The notes: a model not told the origin generated them from the letters alone. DNA of 64,000 nucleotides from Chitiniphilus shinanonensis DSM 23277 (GCF_000374805.1 NZ_KB895346.1:64034-128033); one strand, 5' to 3'. Counted from the first letter of the stretch, positions 11,545-21,599 are shown. Numbers and translations are program-made.

Positions 11545-13434
11545 ATGCAAGACGGCGAACCGCTGGAGATGAACCCCGAGTTGTCCGCCATCCTGGCGTG
11601 GGCGCAATCCGCCGATCGCGGCCAGCCGCTGCTGATCGAAGCCTCGGCAGGCACTGGCAAGACCACGGCGCTGGTGTTGCTGCACCAGGCGCTGGAACGC
11701 CGGGGCCGCACGGTGCTGACGCTGACCTATTCGCAGAAGGGCCAGGCGCGCTGGCTGGAGCTGTACCGCCGCGAGGTGTGTCGCGACCTGACGCCACAGG
11801 CCGCGCAGCAGCTGTGCAACACGCTGGACGAGTTCGCCGTGCGCTGCCTGCGCGACCACGCGCGCGACAAGCGCTGGCAGGCCGGGTCGCTGGGGCGGGC
11901 CATCGTCGACGACGACCGCCCGCTGCTGGCGATGCGGCAGGCGGTGGCGCGGGTGAACGCCTACCTGCCCGAACGCGGGGTGGAGCCGTTGCGCGGCGAC
12001 GAGGAATCGCTGCTGCAATGGCTGGAACTGGTCGATCACCTCAAGGCCGGGCTGGTGTTCGCCCAGCCGCCGTTCGCCGGCTTCGACAGCGATCTGGCGG
12101 ACGACTACGACCTGGAGAACCTCCAGTTCGCGCTGGAGCGGCTGGGGTTGCCGCCGTGGGCGTTCAGCCTGTTCAACGAATACGAAAAATGCCGCGAGTC
12201 GATAGACTTCCTGTGCCATGGCGACGCCGCCTTCGATCTGGCGCACGAGCCGGAGGCGGTGGCGCAGGGCCTGCGCGCACGCGGGGTGGATGTGGTGCTG
12301 CTCGACGAGTTCCACGACACCAAGGCGGTGCATTTCGAGATCGTGCGCGCGCTGGCCGCCGCCGGCTGCGCCGTCGCCGCGGTGGGCGATCGCGGGCAGG
12401 ACATCTTCCAGTGGCGCGGCATCGCGCCGTTTTCCGCGTTCGACGAATTCCTGCGCCACTGGCCGGACGCGCAGCGCCTGCCGTTGTCGCTGACCCACCG
12501 CTTCGGCAATCCGCTGGGCAAGGCCATTGCCGGCCTGTTGCAGCGGGTCAATCCGGCGTGCGCGGCGTTGCGCTGCCGTGCCGGGCTGCATACGGGAGTC
12601 AAGCGGCTGACCGTGGCCGGCGACGCCCAGCCGGCGGCGATTGCCCGCCTGATCGGCGATGGCATGCAGGCCGGCGCGGCGGGCGAGACGTTCGCGGTGA
12701 TCGTGCCGCAGGGACCGCAGGCGTTCCCGGTGATGCTGGCGCTGTTCCGCGCGGGGATCGCCTATCGCTGCGATCGCATCGCGCCGCTGCACGAGTCGCG
12801 CGAGGCGCGATTGCTGCGCGCCTGCGTGCTGCTCCAGGGCTGGGTTGATGTCGAGCACAACGCCCTCGACTGCAAGGCGCTGCTGCAATTCGCGGCCGGC
12901 CCGCGCGCCGGGCTGGACGAGGACGAGCGCGAGGCGCTGAGCACGCTGCTGGCCGAGCGGGTGGCGGGCGAGCGGCTGCCGCGCTATATCCCGGGCCAGG
13001 TGCCGCTGGCGTTGCGCATGCTGGGCGAGCGCCAGTCGCCCATCGGCTGCGGCGTGGCCGCGCTGCACGGCTGGCTGGCGCGTCACGGCATCCGCGAATG
13101 GCTGGCCAGCATGGCGCCGACCGTGGTGGCGGCCAGGGCGTCGAGCCAGGCGCTGGACGAACTGGTGGCCTTGCTGGCGCAGGAAGGACCGACCGCGTTC
13201 CTGGCGCTGCTGGACGCGCTGGCGGCGCAGTTCCAGCGCGGCAACGTCGGCTTCGCCAGCAAGGTGGTGCTGACGTCCATCCTGCATTGCAAGGGCAACG
13301 AGTGGCCGCACGTGATCCTGCCCGGCGCGCCGTCGGCGGCACAGTTGGCGCAGGCCGATCTGCCGACGCTGCGCGAACAATACGTGGCGATGAGCCGCGC
13401 CAGGCAGATGCTGTGGTTGCTGGCGTCGGCTTGA
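11545..13434 (+). CDS. UvrD/Rep-like superfamily 1 helicase
   Basis: DNA-dependent ATPase/helicase of about 629 residues, shorter and more divergent than UvrD or Rep (about 670-720). Visible motifs: Walker A EASAGTGKTTAL, a Walker B-like LLDEFHDTKA, motif III VGDRGQDIFQWRG, motif IV LTHRFGNPLG, motif V LHCKGNEWPHVIL and motif VI QYVAMSRARQMLW. The frame is open far upstream; the start was set at ATG 11545, preceded by GGGAAAGG, with ATGs at 11533 and 11569 as alternatives. No helicase partner or nuclease gene is adjacent. Its role (repair, recombination or plasmid/phage related) is not evident. Confidence 0.85.
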   Translation: MQDGEPLEMNPELSAILAWAQSADRGQPLLIEASAGTGKTTALVLLHQALERRGRTVLTLTYSQKGQARWLELYRREVCRDLTPQAAQQLCNTLDEFAVRCLRDHARDKRWQAGSLGRAIVDDDRPLLAMRQAVARVNAYLPERGVEPLRGDEESLLQWLELVDHLKAGLVFAQPPFAGFDSDLADDYDLENLQFALERLGLPPWAFSLFNEYEKCRESIDFLCHGDAAFDLAHEPEAVAQGLRARGVDVVLLDEFHDTKAVHFEIVRALAAAGCAVAAVGDRGQDIFQWRGIAPFSAFDEFLRHWPDAQRLPLSLTHRFGNPLGKAIAGLLQRVNPACAALRCRAGLHTGVKRLTVAGDAQPAAIARLIGDGMQAGAAGETFAVIVPQGPQAFPVMLALFRAGIAYRCDRIAPLHESREARLLRACVLLQGWVDVEHNALDCKALLQFAAGPRAGLDEDEREALSTLLAERVAGERLPRYIPGQVPLALRMLGERQSPIGCGVAALHGWLARHGIREWLASMAPTVVAARASSQALDELVALLAQEGPTAFLALLDALAAQFQRGNVGFASKVVLTSILHCKGNEWPHVILPGAPSAAQLAQADLPTLREQYVAMSRARQMLWLLASA

Positions 13435-13559
13435 CGGCGATCAGCCGAAGGCCGGCGCCGGGATGTGCCGTATCGCGGGCGGACGGCTTTGTCCGGATAA
13501 TCGCGGGCTTGCCTTTGGATTTCGTCCGACGCACCGACGTCGGCAAACGGGGGGAACCC

Positions 13560-14633
13560 ATGCGCTATGCCCGGATCGCGGCGGGTTTATTGCTGGTAGG
13601 CCAGGCGGGAACGGCCTGGTCGGCGGAAACGGTCTTCCTGCCCGGCGGCGTCACGTCGGCGACGGTGGACGTGCTGTACGTGAACCGTTCCGCCACGGCC
13701 GAGCAGGTGACGCCGGCCGCGACGCTGACCTGCCCGGGGTCGCGCGCCTGCGAACTGGTCGGCGGCGCGCAGCCGTTCGAACTGGCGCCGGAAAGCGCGC
13801 GCATGCTGCGCTACGCCTACGTCAAGACCGAGACCCCGGCGGTGCCGCCGCAGACGGACCTGCCGCAGGCCAAGGTGGCCACGCCGGTGGAATCGCAGAT
13901 CCAGAACACCTCGGTGCTCAATTACAGCGCGGCGCGCTTCGCCCCGCAGGATCCGATGTATTTCGTGGTCGCGCCCGATGGCGACGACGCGCGCTTCCAG
14001 TTCAGCTTCCGCTACCAGTTGTTCGATCCCGACAGCAACCTGGCCAAGCGCTATCCGTGGCTGGCCGGGCTGCGCTTCGCCTACACCCAGACCTCGTTGT
14101 GGAAGCTGAGCGAGGAATCGACGCCGTTCTACGACACCAGCTACAAGCCGGCGCTGTACTACGAGCATGCCAATGCGGCGCAACTGCCCCACGTGGGGCG
14201 CTTCGACCTGGCCTACGGTTTTCGCCATGAATCGAACGGCAAGGGCGGCGACGAGTCGCGCGATCTCAACCAGCTTTTCGTCAATCCGACCTTCACCTGG
14301 GGCGATGTCGAGCACTGGCATTTCGTGTTCTCGCCGCTGTTTGGCGCCTACCTCACCGAGATGGAGGAGAACCCCGACATCGCCGGCTATCGCGGTTACG
14401 TCGACTGGCGCTTCAAGGGCGGCAACGGCCAGGGGCTGACGATGTCGTCGCTGATCCGCTACGGCAACAAGGACAAGGGCTCGTTCCAGCTCGACCTGTC
14501 CTATCCGCTGCGGCAGTGGCTGGGCATCGATTTCTACGGCTACCTGCAATACTGGGACGGCTATGGCGAAAGCCTGCGCAGCTACGACCAGCGCACCAAC
14601 AGCATCCGCGTCGGCATAGGATTCGTGCGATGA
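13560..14633 (+). CDS. pldA: outer-membrane phospholipase A (OMPLA/PldA)
   Basis: Outer-membrane beta-barrel phospholipase of 357 residues that hydrolyses phospholipids misplaced in the outer leaflet. A signal peptide is seen (positively charged MRYAR, hydrophobic stretch, cleavage after about residue 22, AWSA). The catalytic pattern is H223-x-S225 in FRHESNGKGG with N237 in RDLNQLF; the His-Asn spacing of 14 equals that of E. coli OMPLA (H142, S144, N156). The protein ends in GIGFVR, with an aromatic near the end as barrel proteins often have. The stop overlaps the ATG of the next gene (ATGA), indicating translational coupling with the hydrolase. Confidence 0.93.
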   Translation: MRYARIAAGLLLVGQAGTAWSAETVFLPGGVTSATVDVLYVNRSATAEQVTPAATLTCPGSRACELVGGAQPFELAPESARMLRYAYVKTETPAVPPQTDLPQAKVATPVESQIQNTSVLNYSAARFAPQDPMYFVVAPDGDDARFQFSFRYQLFDPDSNLAKRYPWLAGLRFAYTQTSLWKLSEESTPFYDTSYKPALYYEHANAAQLPHVGRFDLAYGFRHESNGKGGDESRDLNQLFVNPTFTWGDVEHWHFVFSPLFGAYLTEMEENPDIAGYRGYVDWRFKGGNGQGLTMSSLIRYGNKDKGSFQLDLSYPLRQWLGIDFYGYLQYWDGYGESLRSYDQRTNSIRVGIGFVR

Positions 14634-15451
14634 GCAAACACCACCAACTCGAAATCCTGCACCGCGCCCCGGCGCCCGGCGCGGCGCGCAACGCGCCGCC
14701 GCTGCTGTTCGTGCACGGCGCCTACGTCGGCGCCTGGTGCTGGGAGGATACCTTCCTGCCGTATTTCGCCGGGCTGGGCTACGACTGCCACGCGCTCAGT
14801 CTGGTCGGCCACGCCGGCAGCGCGGGACGCGAACGGCTGGACCTGTGCTCGATCGGCGATTACCTGCGCGATCTGGCCGACGTCGCCGAGAAGCTGGCCG
14901 CACCGCCGGTGGTGATCGGTCATTCGCTGGGCGGCTATCTGGTGCAGCGCCACGCGCGCAAGCAGCCGGTGGCCGGGGTGGCGCTGCTGGCCAGCGTGCC
15001 GCCCTACGGGTTGGGTGGCTCGCTCGCCTACATGGGCCTGAGCGCGCCACACCTGCTGGGGGCGCTCAACCGCTTTCAGTGGCACCTCGGTCCGGATGGC
15101 CTGGACTACGCGCTGTTGCGCGAGCTGCTGTTTTCCCCGGCAATGACGCGCGAGCGGCTGGGCGCGTTCGCGGCGCGGGCGCAGCCCGAATCCACGCTGG
15201 CGCTGACCGAGTTGTTGATGCCCCAGCCGTGGCTGCTGATGGGCATGCCGCACGATGTGCCGTGCCTGGTGCTGGGCGCCGAGCGCGACCGCATCATCCC
15301 GCGCGCGGACGTGCTGGCGACGGCACGGGCGTGGCGGGTGGATGCCGAATTCGTGGACATCGGCCACGCGCTGATGGTCGACAGCGGCTGGGAGCAGGTG
15401 GCGCAACGGCTGGCCAACTGGCTGGCGGTCGGCTTCGGTGGCGCGCGATGA
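14630..15451 (+). CDS. alpha/beta-fold hydrolase
   Basis: Predicted cytosolic serine hydrolase of 273 residues. The fold signature is clear: oxyanion region FVHGAYVGAWCW, nucleophile S99 in GHSLGG, acid D220 in GAERDRIIP and His H246 in DIGHALMVD. Its ATG overlaps the pldA stop and its own stop overlaps the start of the TPR gene, both as ATGA, so the three genes are translated as a coupled set. The proximity to pldA suggests, but does not prove, a substrate such as a lysophospholipid or a fatty-acid ester. No signal peptide is seen. Confidence 0.88.
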   Translation: MSKHHQLEILHRAPAPGAARNAPPLLFVHGAYVGAWCWEDTFLPYFAGLGYDCHALSLVGHAGSAGRERLDLCSIGDYLRDLADVAEKLAAPPVVIGHSLGGYLVQRHARKQPVAGVALLASVPPYGLGGSLAYMGLSAPHLLGALNRFQWHLGPDGLDYALLRELLFSPAMTRERLGAFAARAQPESTLALTELLMPQPWLLMGMPHDVPCLVLGAERDRIIPRADVLATARAWRVDAEFVDIGHALMVDSGWEQVAQRLANWLAVGFGGAR

Positions 15452-17091
15452 GCTGGCAGGCCGATCAGGCGGTGGTGCGCGGCCGTCAGGCCGAGGCGCG
15501 CAATGCCTGGCCCGCGGCCCAGGCCGCCTATGCCGAAGCGCTGGCGCGTTGGCCGCAGGCACCGGCGCTACGGCTGGCGCACGGCCTGGCGGCCTGCCGG
15601 GCCGGCGATTTCGCCGCGGCCCGCCTCTCGCTGGACCTCGCCTTGCGCGCGCAGCCGGGCGCGGTGGCGGGGTGGGCCGCGCTGGCGCAGGCCTGCGCGC
15701 GCAGCGGCGACCCCGCGGCGGCGCATCAGGCGCTGCGCCATGCGATCCGGCTCGATCCCGACTCGGTGGCGCTGCGGGCGAACCACGCCAGCGTTTTGCG
15801 CGAGCTGGGCGACATCGCCGCGGCGCGCGCCGAACTCGACGTGGCGCTACGTCTGGCGCCGGACGACGTCGCCGCGCGCTACAACCTGGGCAACCTGCTG
15901 CTGGACGAAGGCGACGAGGCTGGCGCCGAAGCGGCGTATCGCGCAGTCCTGGTCAATGCGCCCCGGCATGTCGGCAGTCGCTACAACCTGGGCTGCATCG
16001 CCCGGCGGCGCGGTGAAATCACCTTCGCCATGACCTGCTTCGACGAAGTCCTGGCCTTGCAGCCGGACCACGCCGACGCCTGGCACAACCTGGCGGGATG
16101 CCGGCGCGCGCTCGGCGATTGGGACGGCGCACGCGCGGGCTACCAGCGCGCGTTGGCGCTGGGCGAGCCGGTGCTGGCGCGCTACGCGCTCGGTACGCTG
16201 GACCTGTTGCAGGGGCGCTGGGCCGATGGTTGGGAAGGTTACGAGGCGCGCTGGGCCGCCTGCGGGCTGACGCCGCCGTCGCTGCCGCTGCCGGCGTGGC
16301 AGGGCGAGGCGGTTCCAGCCAGTGCGCGCCTGCTGGTCTACGCGGAGCAAGGCTATGGCGACCTGCTGCAATTCGCGCGCTTCCTGGCGCCGTTGCGTGC
16401 GCGATTCGCGGCGGTGACGCTGGCGTGCCCACCGGCGGTGTCCCGCCTGTTGGCGCACAGCCTGGAAGGCGTGACGGTGCTCGACCACCTGCCGCCGCCG
16501 GCGGATTTCACCCATGCCGTGGCGCTGATGTCGCTGGCGCGGGTGCTGCGTATCGACGAAGCCAGGCTGCGCGACACTGCCGCGCCTTATCTGCGCGCGC
16601 CGGCACATGGCGGAGCCTGGACGGACGGCGGGCGTGGTCCCGGGCTGAACGTGGGCTTGTGCTGGACCGGCAACCCGGCGCAGCGCGACAACCTGTGGCG
16701 CAGCGTGCCGCTGGGATTGTTGCGATCGTTGCAGCAGATCCCCGGCATCACCTGGCACAACCTGCAACAGGGCAAGGGCGAGCAGGCGCGCGCCGCCGGC
16801 TTCGCGTTACGCGATGCCAGCGGCGATTGGCGCGACTTCGCCGATACGGCCGCCTATCTGGGCAATTTGGATTTGGTGATCACTGCCTGTACCTCGGTCG
16901 CGCATCTTGCAGGGGGGCTGGGCGTGCCGGTATGGCTGGTCAGCCGCTACGATGCCGACTGGCGTTGGTTGCTGGCGCGCGAGGACAGTCCCTGGTATCC
17001 GTCGATGCGCATCTGGCGGCAACCGTCGCCGGGCAACTGGCAGGGCGCGCTCGACGGCGTCGCCGACGCGTTGCGTCGTCTGGCGCACTGA
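15448..17091 (+). CDS. TPR-repeat protein with C-terminal GT9-like glycosyltransferase domain
   Basis: A 547-residue protein. The first half (about 1-270) is made of tandem 34-residue tetratricopeptide repeats, for example [22 protein letters not shown] and [19 protein letters not shown]. The second half (about 290-547) resembles the heptosyltransferase/GT9 fold found behind TPRs in many proteobacteria: [21 protein letters not shown], and [20 protein letters not shown], which is the nucleotide-sugar binding end. It probably transfers sugar to protein or surface glycan; the acceptor is unknown. Coupled by ATGA to the hydrolase gene. Confidence 0.82.
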   Translation: MSWQADQAVVRGRQAEARNAWPAAQAAYAEALARWPQAPALRLAHGLAACRAGDFAAARLSLDLALRAQPGAVAGWAALAQACARSGDPAAAHQALRHAIRLDPDSVALRANHASVLRELGDIAAARAELDVALRLAPDDVAARYNLGNLLLDEGDEAGAEAAYRAVLVNAPRHVGSRYNLGCIARRRGEITFAMTCFDEVLALQPDHADAWHNLAGCRRALGDWDGARAGYQRALALGEPVLARYALGTLDLLQGRWADGWEGYEARWAACGLTPPSLPLPAWQGEAVPASARLLVYAEQGYGDLLQFARFLAPLRARFAAVTLACPPAVSRLLAHSLEGVTVLDHLPPPADFTHAVALMSLARVLRIDEARLRDTAAPYLRAPAHGGAWTDGGRGPGLNVGLCWTGNPAQRDNLWRSVPLGLLRSLQQIPGITWHNLQQGKGEQARAAGFALRDASGDWRDFADTAAYLGNLDLVITACTSVAHLAGGLGVPVWLVSRYDADWRWLLAREDSPWYPSMRIWRQPSPGNWQGALDGVADALRRLAH

Positions 17092-17155
17092 ACCGTGTAT
17101 CGGCTGGCGCATTTGTCTTAGACTGCCGGGCGGACTGACCTGGAGATCACCGACG

Positions 17156-17554
17156 ATGAGCGACAAGATCGTGAAAAGCGATGCGGAATGGCGCACCAGC
17201 CTGACCCCGGAGCAGTATCGGGTGACGCGGCAGGGCGGAACAGAGCGGCCGTTCAGCGGGGCCCATTACCTGCGTACCGAACAAGGCGACTACACCTGCA
17301 TCGGCTGCGGTGCCTTGTTGTTCCATTCCGACACCAAGTTCGACGCCGGCTGCGGCTGGCCCAGCTTCTGGGAGGAGGCGGTGCCGGGGGCGATCGTCCG
17401 TATTGCCGACTACAGCCACGGCATGGTGCGCACGGAGGTGCGTTGCGCCCGTTGCGAGGCGCACCTGGGCCACGTTTTTCCTGACGGACCGGAGCCGACC
17501 GGCGAGCGGTATTGCATCAATTCGGTAGCAATTGATTTTAAATCAATCGATTGA
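17156..17554 (+). CDS. msrB: peptide methionine-R-sulfoxide reductase
   Basis: Reduces methionine-R-sulfoxide in proteins. The 132 residues are a typical single-domain MsrB. The zinc site is C48/C51 (CIGC) and C97/C100 (CARC); the catalytic Cys is C120 in RYCINS, and C66 in GCGWPS is a possible resolving Cys. The ATG at 17156 has TGGAGA upstream at good spacing. It lies 64 bases after the TPR-glycosyltransferase gene and may share its transcript. No export signal, so cytosolic. Confidence 0.96.
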   Translation: MSDKIVKSDAEWRTSLTPEQYRVTRQGGTERPFSGAHYLRTEQGDYTCIGCGALLFHSDTKFDAGCGWPSFWEEAVPGAIVRIADYSHGMVRTEVRCARCEAHLGHVFPDGPEPTGERYCINSVAIDFKSID

Positions 17555-17663
17555 GCGGCTTCATGGTGTAAGCTTACGACTTTCAACTTTGTGCTGATGC
17601 CAGCACGCTGGCCCAGGCCCCATGTTTTCCATGAGGCGCCTTCTTGATGAGAGGAAACGTGCA

Positions 17664-18290
17664 ATGCAGAAGAATATGAGCAAACTGGCCCTGGTGGCCG
17701 CCGTCGCTGCGATTGGCCTGGTAGGGTGTGGCAAGGCGACCGACGGCGAAAAGGCCCCAGTGAACCAGCAAGAACTGATCAATTCCGTGAACAGCTACCT
17801 CAGCACCGCGGAAAAGACCTGCATTCCGGTTCCGGTCCGGTTCGGTGAGCCGGTCGACGAGAAGTACGAAGCGCTGACCGAGCCGAATGGCGCGCAATTG
17901 TCGGCGCTGGTCAAGGCGGGCCTGGTCCAGGTCGGCCCGGTGGAAGGCGAAGCCGGCAAGGTGCAGTTCACCGTGACCGAGGAAGGCACCAACTACTATA
18001 CCGGCCTGACCGAGCCGGCCGGCCCCGGCTTCTGCAGCGGCACGCTGGAAGTGGACAAGGTGGCCGAGGACAAGGTGGCCGAGGAGAAGGGCGATTACCG
18101 CCGTCACGCGCTGACGTACACTTACAAGGTGGCCAATGCCGCCGCCTGGCAGACCCAGGCCGACATCCTGGCGCAATACCCCAAGTTCGCCGAAGTGGTG
18201 AATGGCGCGGGCACTGCCAAGATGACCACCGAGGTGGAAAGCCGTGGTCGTGGCTGGAACGTGGTCGAGCAGACCGAGTTCGCCAACTGA
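17664..18290 (+). CDS. predicted lipoprotein of unknown function
   Basis: A 208-residue lipoprotein precursor. After a short charged start and hydrophobic stretch comes the lipobox LVGC with the acylated Cys at residue 22. The mature part contains two more Cys (TCIPVPVRF and GFCSGTL) that could form a disulfide, and a short duplicated segment VAEDKVAEEK. I do not recognise a named family. GAGG lies just before the ATG at 17664; an ATG at 17676 (MSKLAL) is an alternative start. A strong terminator follows at 18307-18346, so the gene is either alone or the end of the msrB transcript. Confidence 0.8.
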   Translation: MQKNMSKLALVAAVAAIGLVGCGKATDGEKAPVNQQELINSVNSYLSTAEKTCIPVPVRFGEPVDEKYEALTEPNGAQLSALVKAGLVQVGPVEGEAGKVQFTVTEEGTNYYTGLTEPAGPGFCSGTLEVDKVAEDKVAEEKGDYRRHALTYTYKVANAAAWQTQADILAQYPKFAEVVNGAGTAKMTTEVESRGRGWNVVEQTEFAN

Positions 18291-18306
18291 TCCGCAGCAG
18301 GCGCAT

Positions 18307-18346
18307 CCAACAACAAACCCCGCATGATGCGGGGTTTGTTGTTTGG
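18307..18346 (+). terminator. strong rho-independent terminator
   Basis: Long perfect inverted repeat AACAACAAACCCCGC-ATGAT-GCGGGGTTTGTTGTT. It is nearly symmetrical, with A-rich and T-rich ends, so it can end transcription from the lipoprotein gene on the plus strand and from the HDOD gene on the minus strand, which stops 23 bases to the right. Confidence 0.9.
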
Positions 18347-18368
18347 AGCTGAACCAAGCGGAGCGGCG

Positions 18369-19589
18369 TTACACGCCGAGTTCCTCCACCCATGCCAGCG
18401 CCTGGACATGCGCGCGGTTGAGCATCTCCGGGGTGATCTGGAGCTGATCGCACAGGCGCGGCACCTCGCTCATGTCCGGGTCTTCGCACGCCTCGGCCAG
18501 TTCCAGGAACGGGCCGTAGATGTTGCTGCGCGACAGCAGCGCGTCGCTGATCGACTCCGGCAGGATCAGCGTTTCCAGCACGCGATCCATCGGCATGTCG
18601 AGCAGCACGTCCAGCAGCGAGAACATGCCGACGATGAAGAGGTTGTCGCGATCCTGGCCGTCGAGCAGATGGCTGCCCAGCAGTTCGACCAGGCGACCGC
18701 GGGTGACGGCAGTCTTGAGCAGGGCAGGGGCCGAGCCGGTTTCCGCGCCGGCGGTGACCAGCAGCAGGGTCAGCCAGCGGTACAGTTTCTGGTAGCCCAG
18801 GATGGTGACTGCGTGGCGGAACGACTGGATCTCGCACGACAGGCCGAAGCCCACCGAGTTGATGTAGCGCAGCAGCTTGAACGACAGCGCCACGTCGCGC
18901 TTGAGCGCGTTTTCGATATCCCGGATTTCCGCGTTGTTACGCAACATGTTCAGCAGGTTGAGGATGTTGGCGTAGCTCGGGTTGATCACCTTGGCCGACA
19001 GCGTTTCCGGGTGGGCGAAATAATAGCCCTGGAAGCAGTCCAGGCCGATGTCCATGCACTGCTTGAACTCGTCCTTGGTTTCGACCTTCTCGGCAACCTG
19101 GAGTACCGGGTACTTGCGTAGTTCCTTGGACAGCGCGGGGATCTGCGGCAGGCCCAGTTGCTGGATATCCAACTTGATGTAGTTGGCGTATTCCATGAAC
19201 GGCAGCGTCTGCGGCGTCAGCACGAAGTCGTCGAGGGCGATGCCGAAGCCCTGGTTGCGCAGTTCCTTGATCCGGCCGATCAGTTCGGGCGTGGCGGTGG
19301 TGGTCTCGACCACTTCCAGGACGACGCGCTGCGGATGCAGCAGCTCAAGGAAGTTGCTTTCGAGCATGGATTCCGCGACGTTGATGAAGGCGAGCTTGCT
19401 GCCCACCAGCCAGTCGGTACCCATGTTGGAAATGGTGTTGACCAGCACATTGGTGCCGGCCTGCATGTCACTGGAAAACTCGGCGGACGTGGCGTCTTTG
19501 TTCAACCGGAACAGCAGTTCGTAACCGATGATCTGCTGTTGCCGGTTGAGGATGGGTTGGCGGCCGATGTATGCGTGTTCTTGCGTCAT
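18369..19589 (-). CDS. HDOD-domain protein with degenerate EAL domain (YuxH-like)
   Basis: Signalling protein of 406 residues. The N-terminal EAL-type fold (about 1-200) reads GYELLFR at the first motif, then LEVVETT, ALDDFVL, YIKLDIQQ and AEKVET, the pattern of YuxH proteins, in which phosphodiesterase activity is not expected. The C-terminal HDOD domain (about 200-400) includes ALSFKLLRYINSVGFGL and HAVTILGYQKLYRWL. Such proteins act as c-di-GMP or phosphorylation-linked adaptors of motility. It is the last gene of the chemotaxis set, 78 bases after cheA in the same direction, which supports a motility role. Confidence 0.9.
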   Translation of the reverse strand: MTQEHAYIGRQPILNRQQQIIGYELLFRLNKDATSAEFSSDMQAGTNVLVNTISNMGTDWLVGSKLAFINVAESMLESNFLELLHPQRVVLEVVETTTATPELIGRIKELRNQGFGIALDDFVLTPQTLPFMEYANYIKLDIQQLGLPQIPALSKELRKYPVLQVAEKVETKDEFKQCMDIGLDCFQGYYFAHPETLSAKVINPSYANILNLLNMLRNNAEIRDIENALKRDVALSFKLLRYINSVGFGLSCEIQSFRHAVTILGYQKLYRWLTLLLVTAGAETGSAPALLKTAVTRGRLVELLGSHLLDGQDRDNLFIVGMFSLLDVLLDMPMDRVLETLILPESISDALLSRSNIYGPFLELAEACEDPDMSEVPRLCDQLQITPEMLNRAHVQALAWVEELGV

Positions 19590-19667
19590 TGTCGAATCCT
19601 GAGCGGCGGCGCGATGGGCTGAAAACAGTATCGGCTGATTCTAGCGTCAGCCTAGCTAGTTCGCCAT

Positions 19668-21557
19668 TCAAGCCGCATTTTCGACAAGGCGCGAGGTCTT
19701 CACCGCCGAAGTATCGGCATTGGACGACGAAAGCAGATCCTCCATGTCCAGCACCAGCACCACCGAGCCATCACCGGACAGCGTGGCGCCGGCGACGCCG
19801 CGCGGACGGATGTTCTGCAACGGCTTGATCACCACGTCGTCGCGGCCGACGAAGCTGTCCACGGCCAGGATGAAGGAATGCTCGGCCGACTGCATCAGCA
19901 CGCCGAACTGCGGGATCTGGGTTTCTTCCCAGCCTATCAGTGCAGCGAGCGATTTCACCGGCAGGATCTCGTCGCGCACCACGATGGTGGCGCGGCCGGA
20001 GACTTCCTGGACCTGATCGGTGCGGATGGGGATGATCTCGCGCACCATCGCCAGCGGCACGGCGAACGGCTGGTCGCAGGTCTTGACCACCAGCACCGGC
20101 AGGATGGCCAGTGTCAGCGGCAGCGAGATCGAGAAGCGGGAGCCTTCACCGGCCTGCGATTGGATGTCGATCCTGCCGTTGAGCTTCTGGATGTTGGTCT
20201 TGACCACATCCATGCCGACGCCGCGGCCGGAAACGTTGGAAATCTGGTCCTTGGTCGAGAAGCCGGGCAGGAAGACGAGGTGCAGGCTTTGCTTGTCGTC
20301 CATGCTGTTGGCGGTCTCGATATCGATCACGCCCTTCTCGATGGCCTTCTTGCGCAACACATCGGGACGCATGCCACGACCGTCGTCGGTGATCTCGATC
20401 AGGATGTGATCGCCCACCTGGGTGGCGGACAGCTCGACCACCGCCTTGGCGGGCTTGCCGGCGGCGATCCGCTCGGCCGGGGTTTCGACGCCATGATCGA
20501 CGGCATTGCGCACCAAGTGGACCAGCGGATCGTTCAGATCCTCGATCATGGTCTTGTCGAGCTCGGTTTCCTCGCCGGTGATGACGAGTTCGACATCCTT
20601 GCCCAGTTGTCGCGCCAGGTCGCGCGCCAGGCGCGGATACTTTTGGAACAGCCGGCCGATGGGCTGCATGCGCGTCTTCATCACCGCGTTCTGCAGATCG
20701 CTGACCAGGAGGTCGAGCTGGCTGATGGCTTCGTCGAGCGCCTTGAGCGTGGGGGTGTCCATCTTGCCGGACATCACGTCGGCGCGCAGCGTGGTCAGCC
20801 GGTTCTTGGTCAGGCCGATCTCGCCGGACAGGTTCAGCACCTGATCCAGACGGTTGGTGTCGATCCGGATGGTGGTTTCCTGCGTGGAGGAAGCCAGTTG
20901 TTGCGTGGCGGGCTGCGGTGCCTTGGCTGTCTGGGCGGGCGCCAGCGATTGCATCGGCTCGGCGATGGCGACCGGCGGCTGGGCCGGATGACTCTGGACC
21001 ACGGCGGTGGCATGCACCTCCGGCTCGTCCTCTTCTTCCTCGATGTCCAGCAGGGCGTTGTAGAGGCCGTTCCAGTCCGGCCCGCTGCCCGTTGCGGCTT
21101 GCGGCGCTGGTGCGGCGGCGGCTGGAGCCGCTGCGGGCTGCGGTGCGGCGGCTTGCTGCGGCGCCTTGCCTTGCAGGTGCGCATCCAGGTTGGCGAGCAG
21201 CTCGGGCGATGCGGCTTGCGGTGTGCGACCCTGGGTCAGCGAGGTGAACATGTCGCGGACCACGCCGGTGGCGGCCAGGATGGTATCCATCAGCTCCGGC
21301 GTCAGTGCAAGTTCGCCGTTGCGCAGTTTGTCGAACAGGTTCTCGGTACGGTGGCACAGGCCGACCATCACGTCGACGTTGAGGAAGCCAGCGCCGCCCT
21401 TGATGGTATGGAAGCCGCGGAAGATGTCGTTCAACAGGTGCTTGTCGTCCGGCCGCTTCTCGAGCTCCACGAGCTTGTTATCGACTTCCGACAGCAAATC
21501 CGAGGATTCGGTCAAAAAGTCCTGCAGTAAGTCTTCCATGCCGGCAAAGTCGCTCAT
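19668..21557 (-). CDS. cheA: chemotaxis histidine kinase CheA
   Basis: Receptor-coupled kinase of 629 residues. P1 (1-105) has the phosphorylated H50 in FRGFHTIKGGAGF. A long Ala/Pro/Gln-rich linker (about 125-215) follows with no recognisable CheY-docking P2 domain. P3 dimerisation helices lie at about 225-290, P4 ATPase at about 290-470 (HLVRNAVDHGVE, DDGRGM, GRGVGMDVV), and the CheW-like P5 at the end. It is preceded in the same direction by cheZ, cheY and two cheV genes. cheW and cheR are not in the window, so the CheV proteins may do part of the coupling. Confidence 0.96.
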   Translation of the reverse strand: MSDFAGMEDLLQDFLTESSDLLSEVDNKLVELEKRPDDKHLLNDIFRGFHTIKGGAGFLNVDVMVGLCHRTENLFDKLRNGELALTPELMDTILAATGVVRDMFTSLTQGRTPQAASPELLANLDAHLQGKAPQQAAAPQPAAAPAAAAPAPQAATGSGPDWNGLYNALLDIEEEEDEPEVHATAVVQSHPAQPPVAIAEPMQSLAPAQTAKAPQPATQQLASSTQETTIRIDTNRLDQVLNLSGEIGLTKNRLTTLRADVMSGKMDTPTLKALDEAISQLDLLVSDLQNAVMKTRMQPIGRLFQKYPRLARDLARQLGKDVELVITGEETELDKTMIEDLNDPLVHLVRNAVDHGVETPAERIAAGKPAKAVVELSATQVGDHILIEITDDGRGMRPDVLRKKAIEKGVIDIETANSMDDKQSLHLVFLPGFSTKDQISNVSGRGVGMDVVKTNIQKLNGRIDIQSQAGEGSRFSISLPLTLAILPVLVVKTCDQPFAVPLAMVREIIPIRTDQVQEVSGRATIVVRDEILPVKSLAALIGWEETQIPQFGVLMQSAEHSFILAVDSFVGRDDVVIKPLQNIRPRGVAGATLSGDGSVVLVLDMEDLLSSSNADTSAVKTSRLVENAA

Positions 21558-21599
21558 CTCGGCCTCCGATGCGATGCTGTTCGTTGCCCCTGGGCGGGG

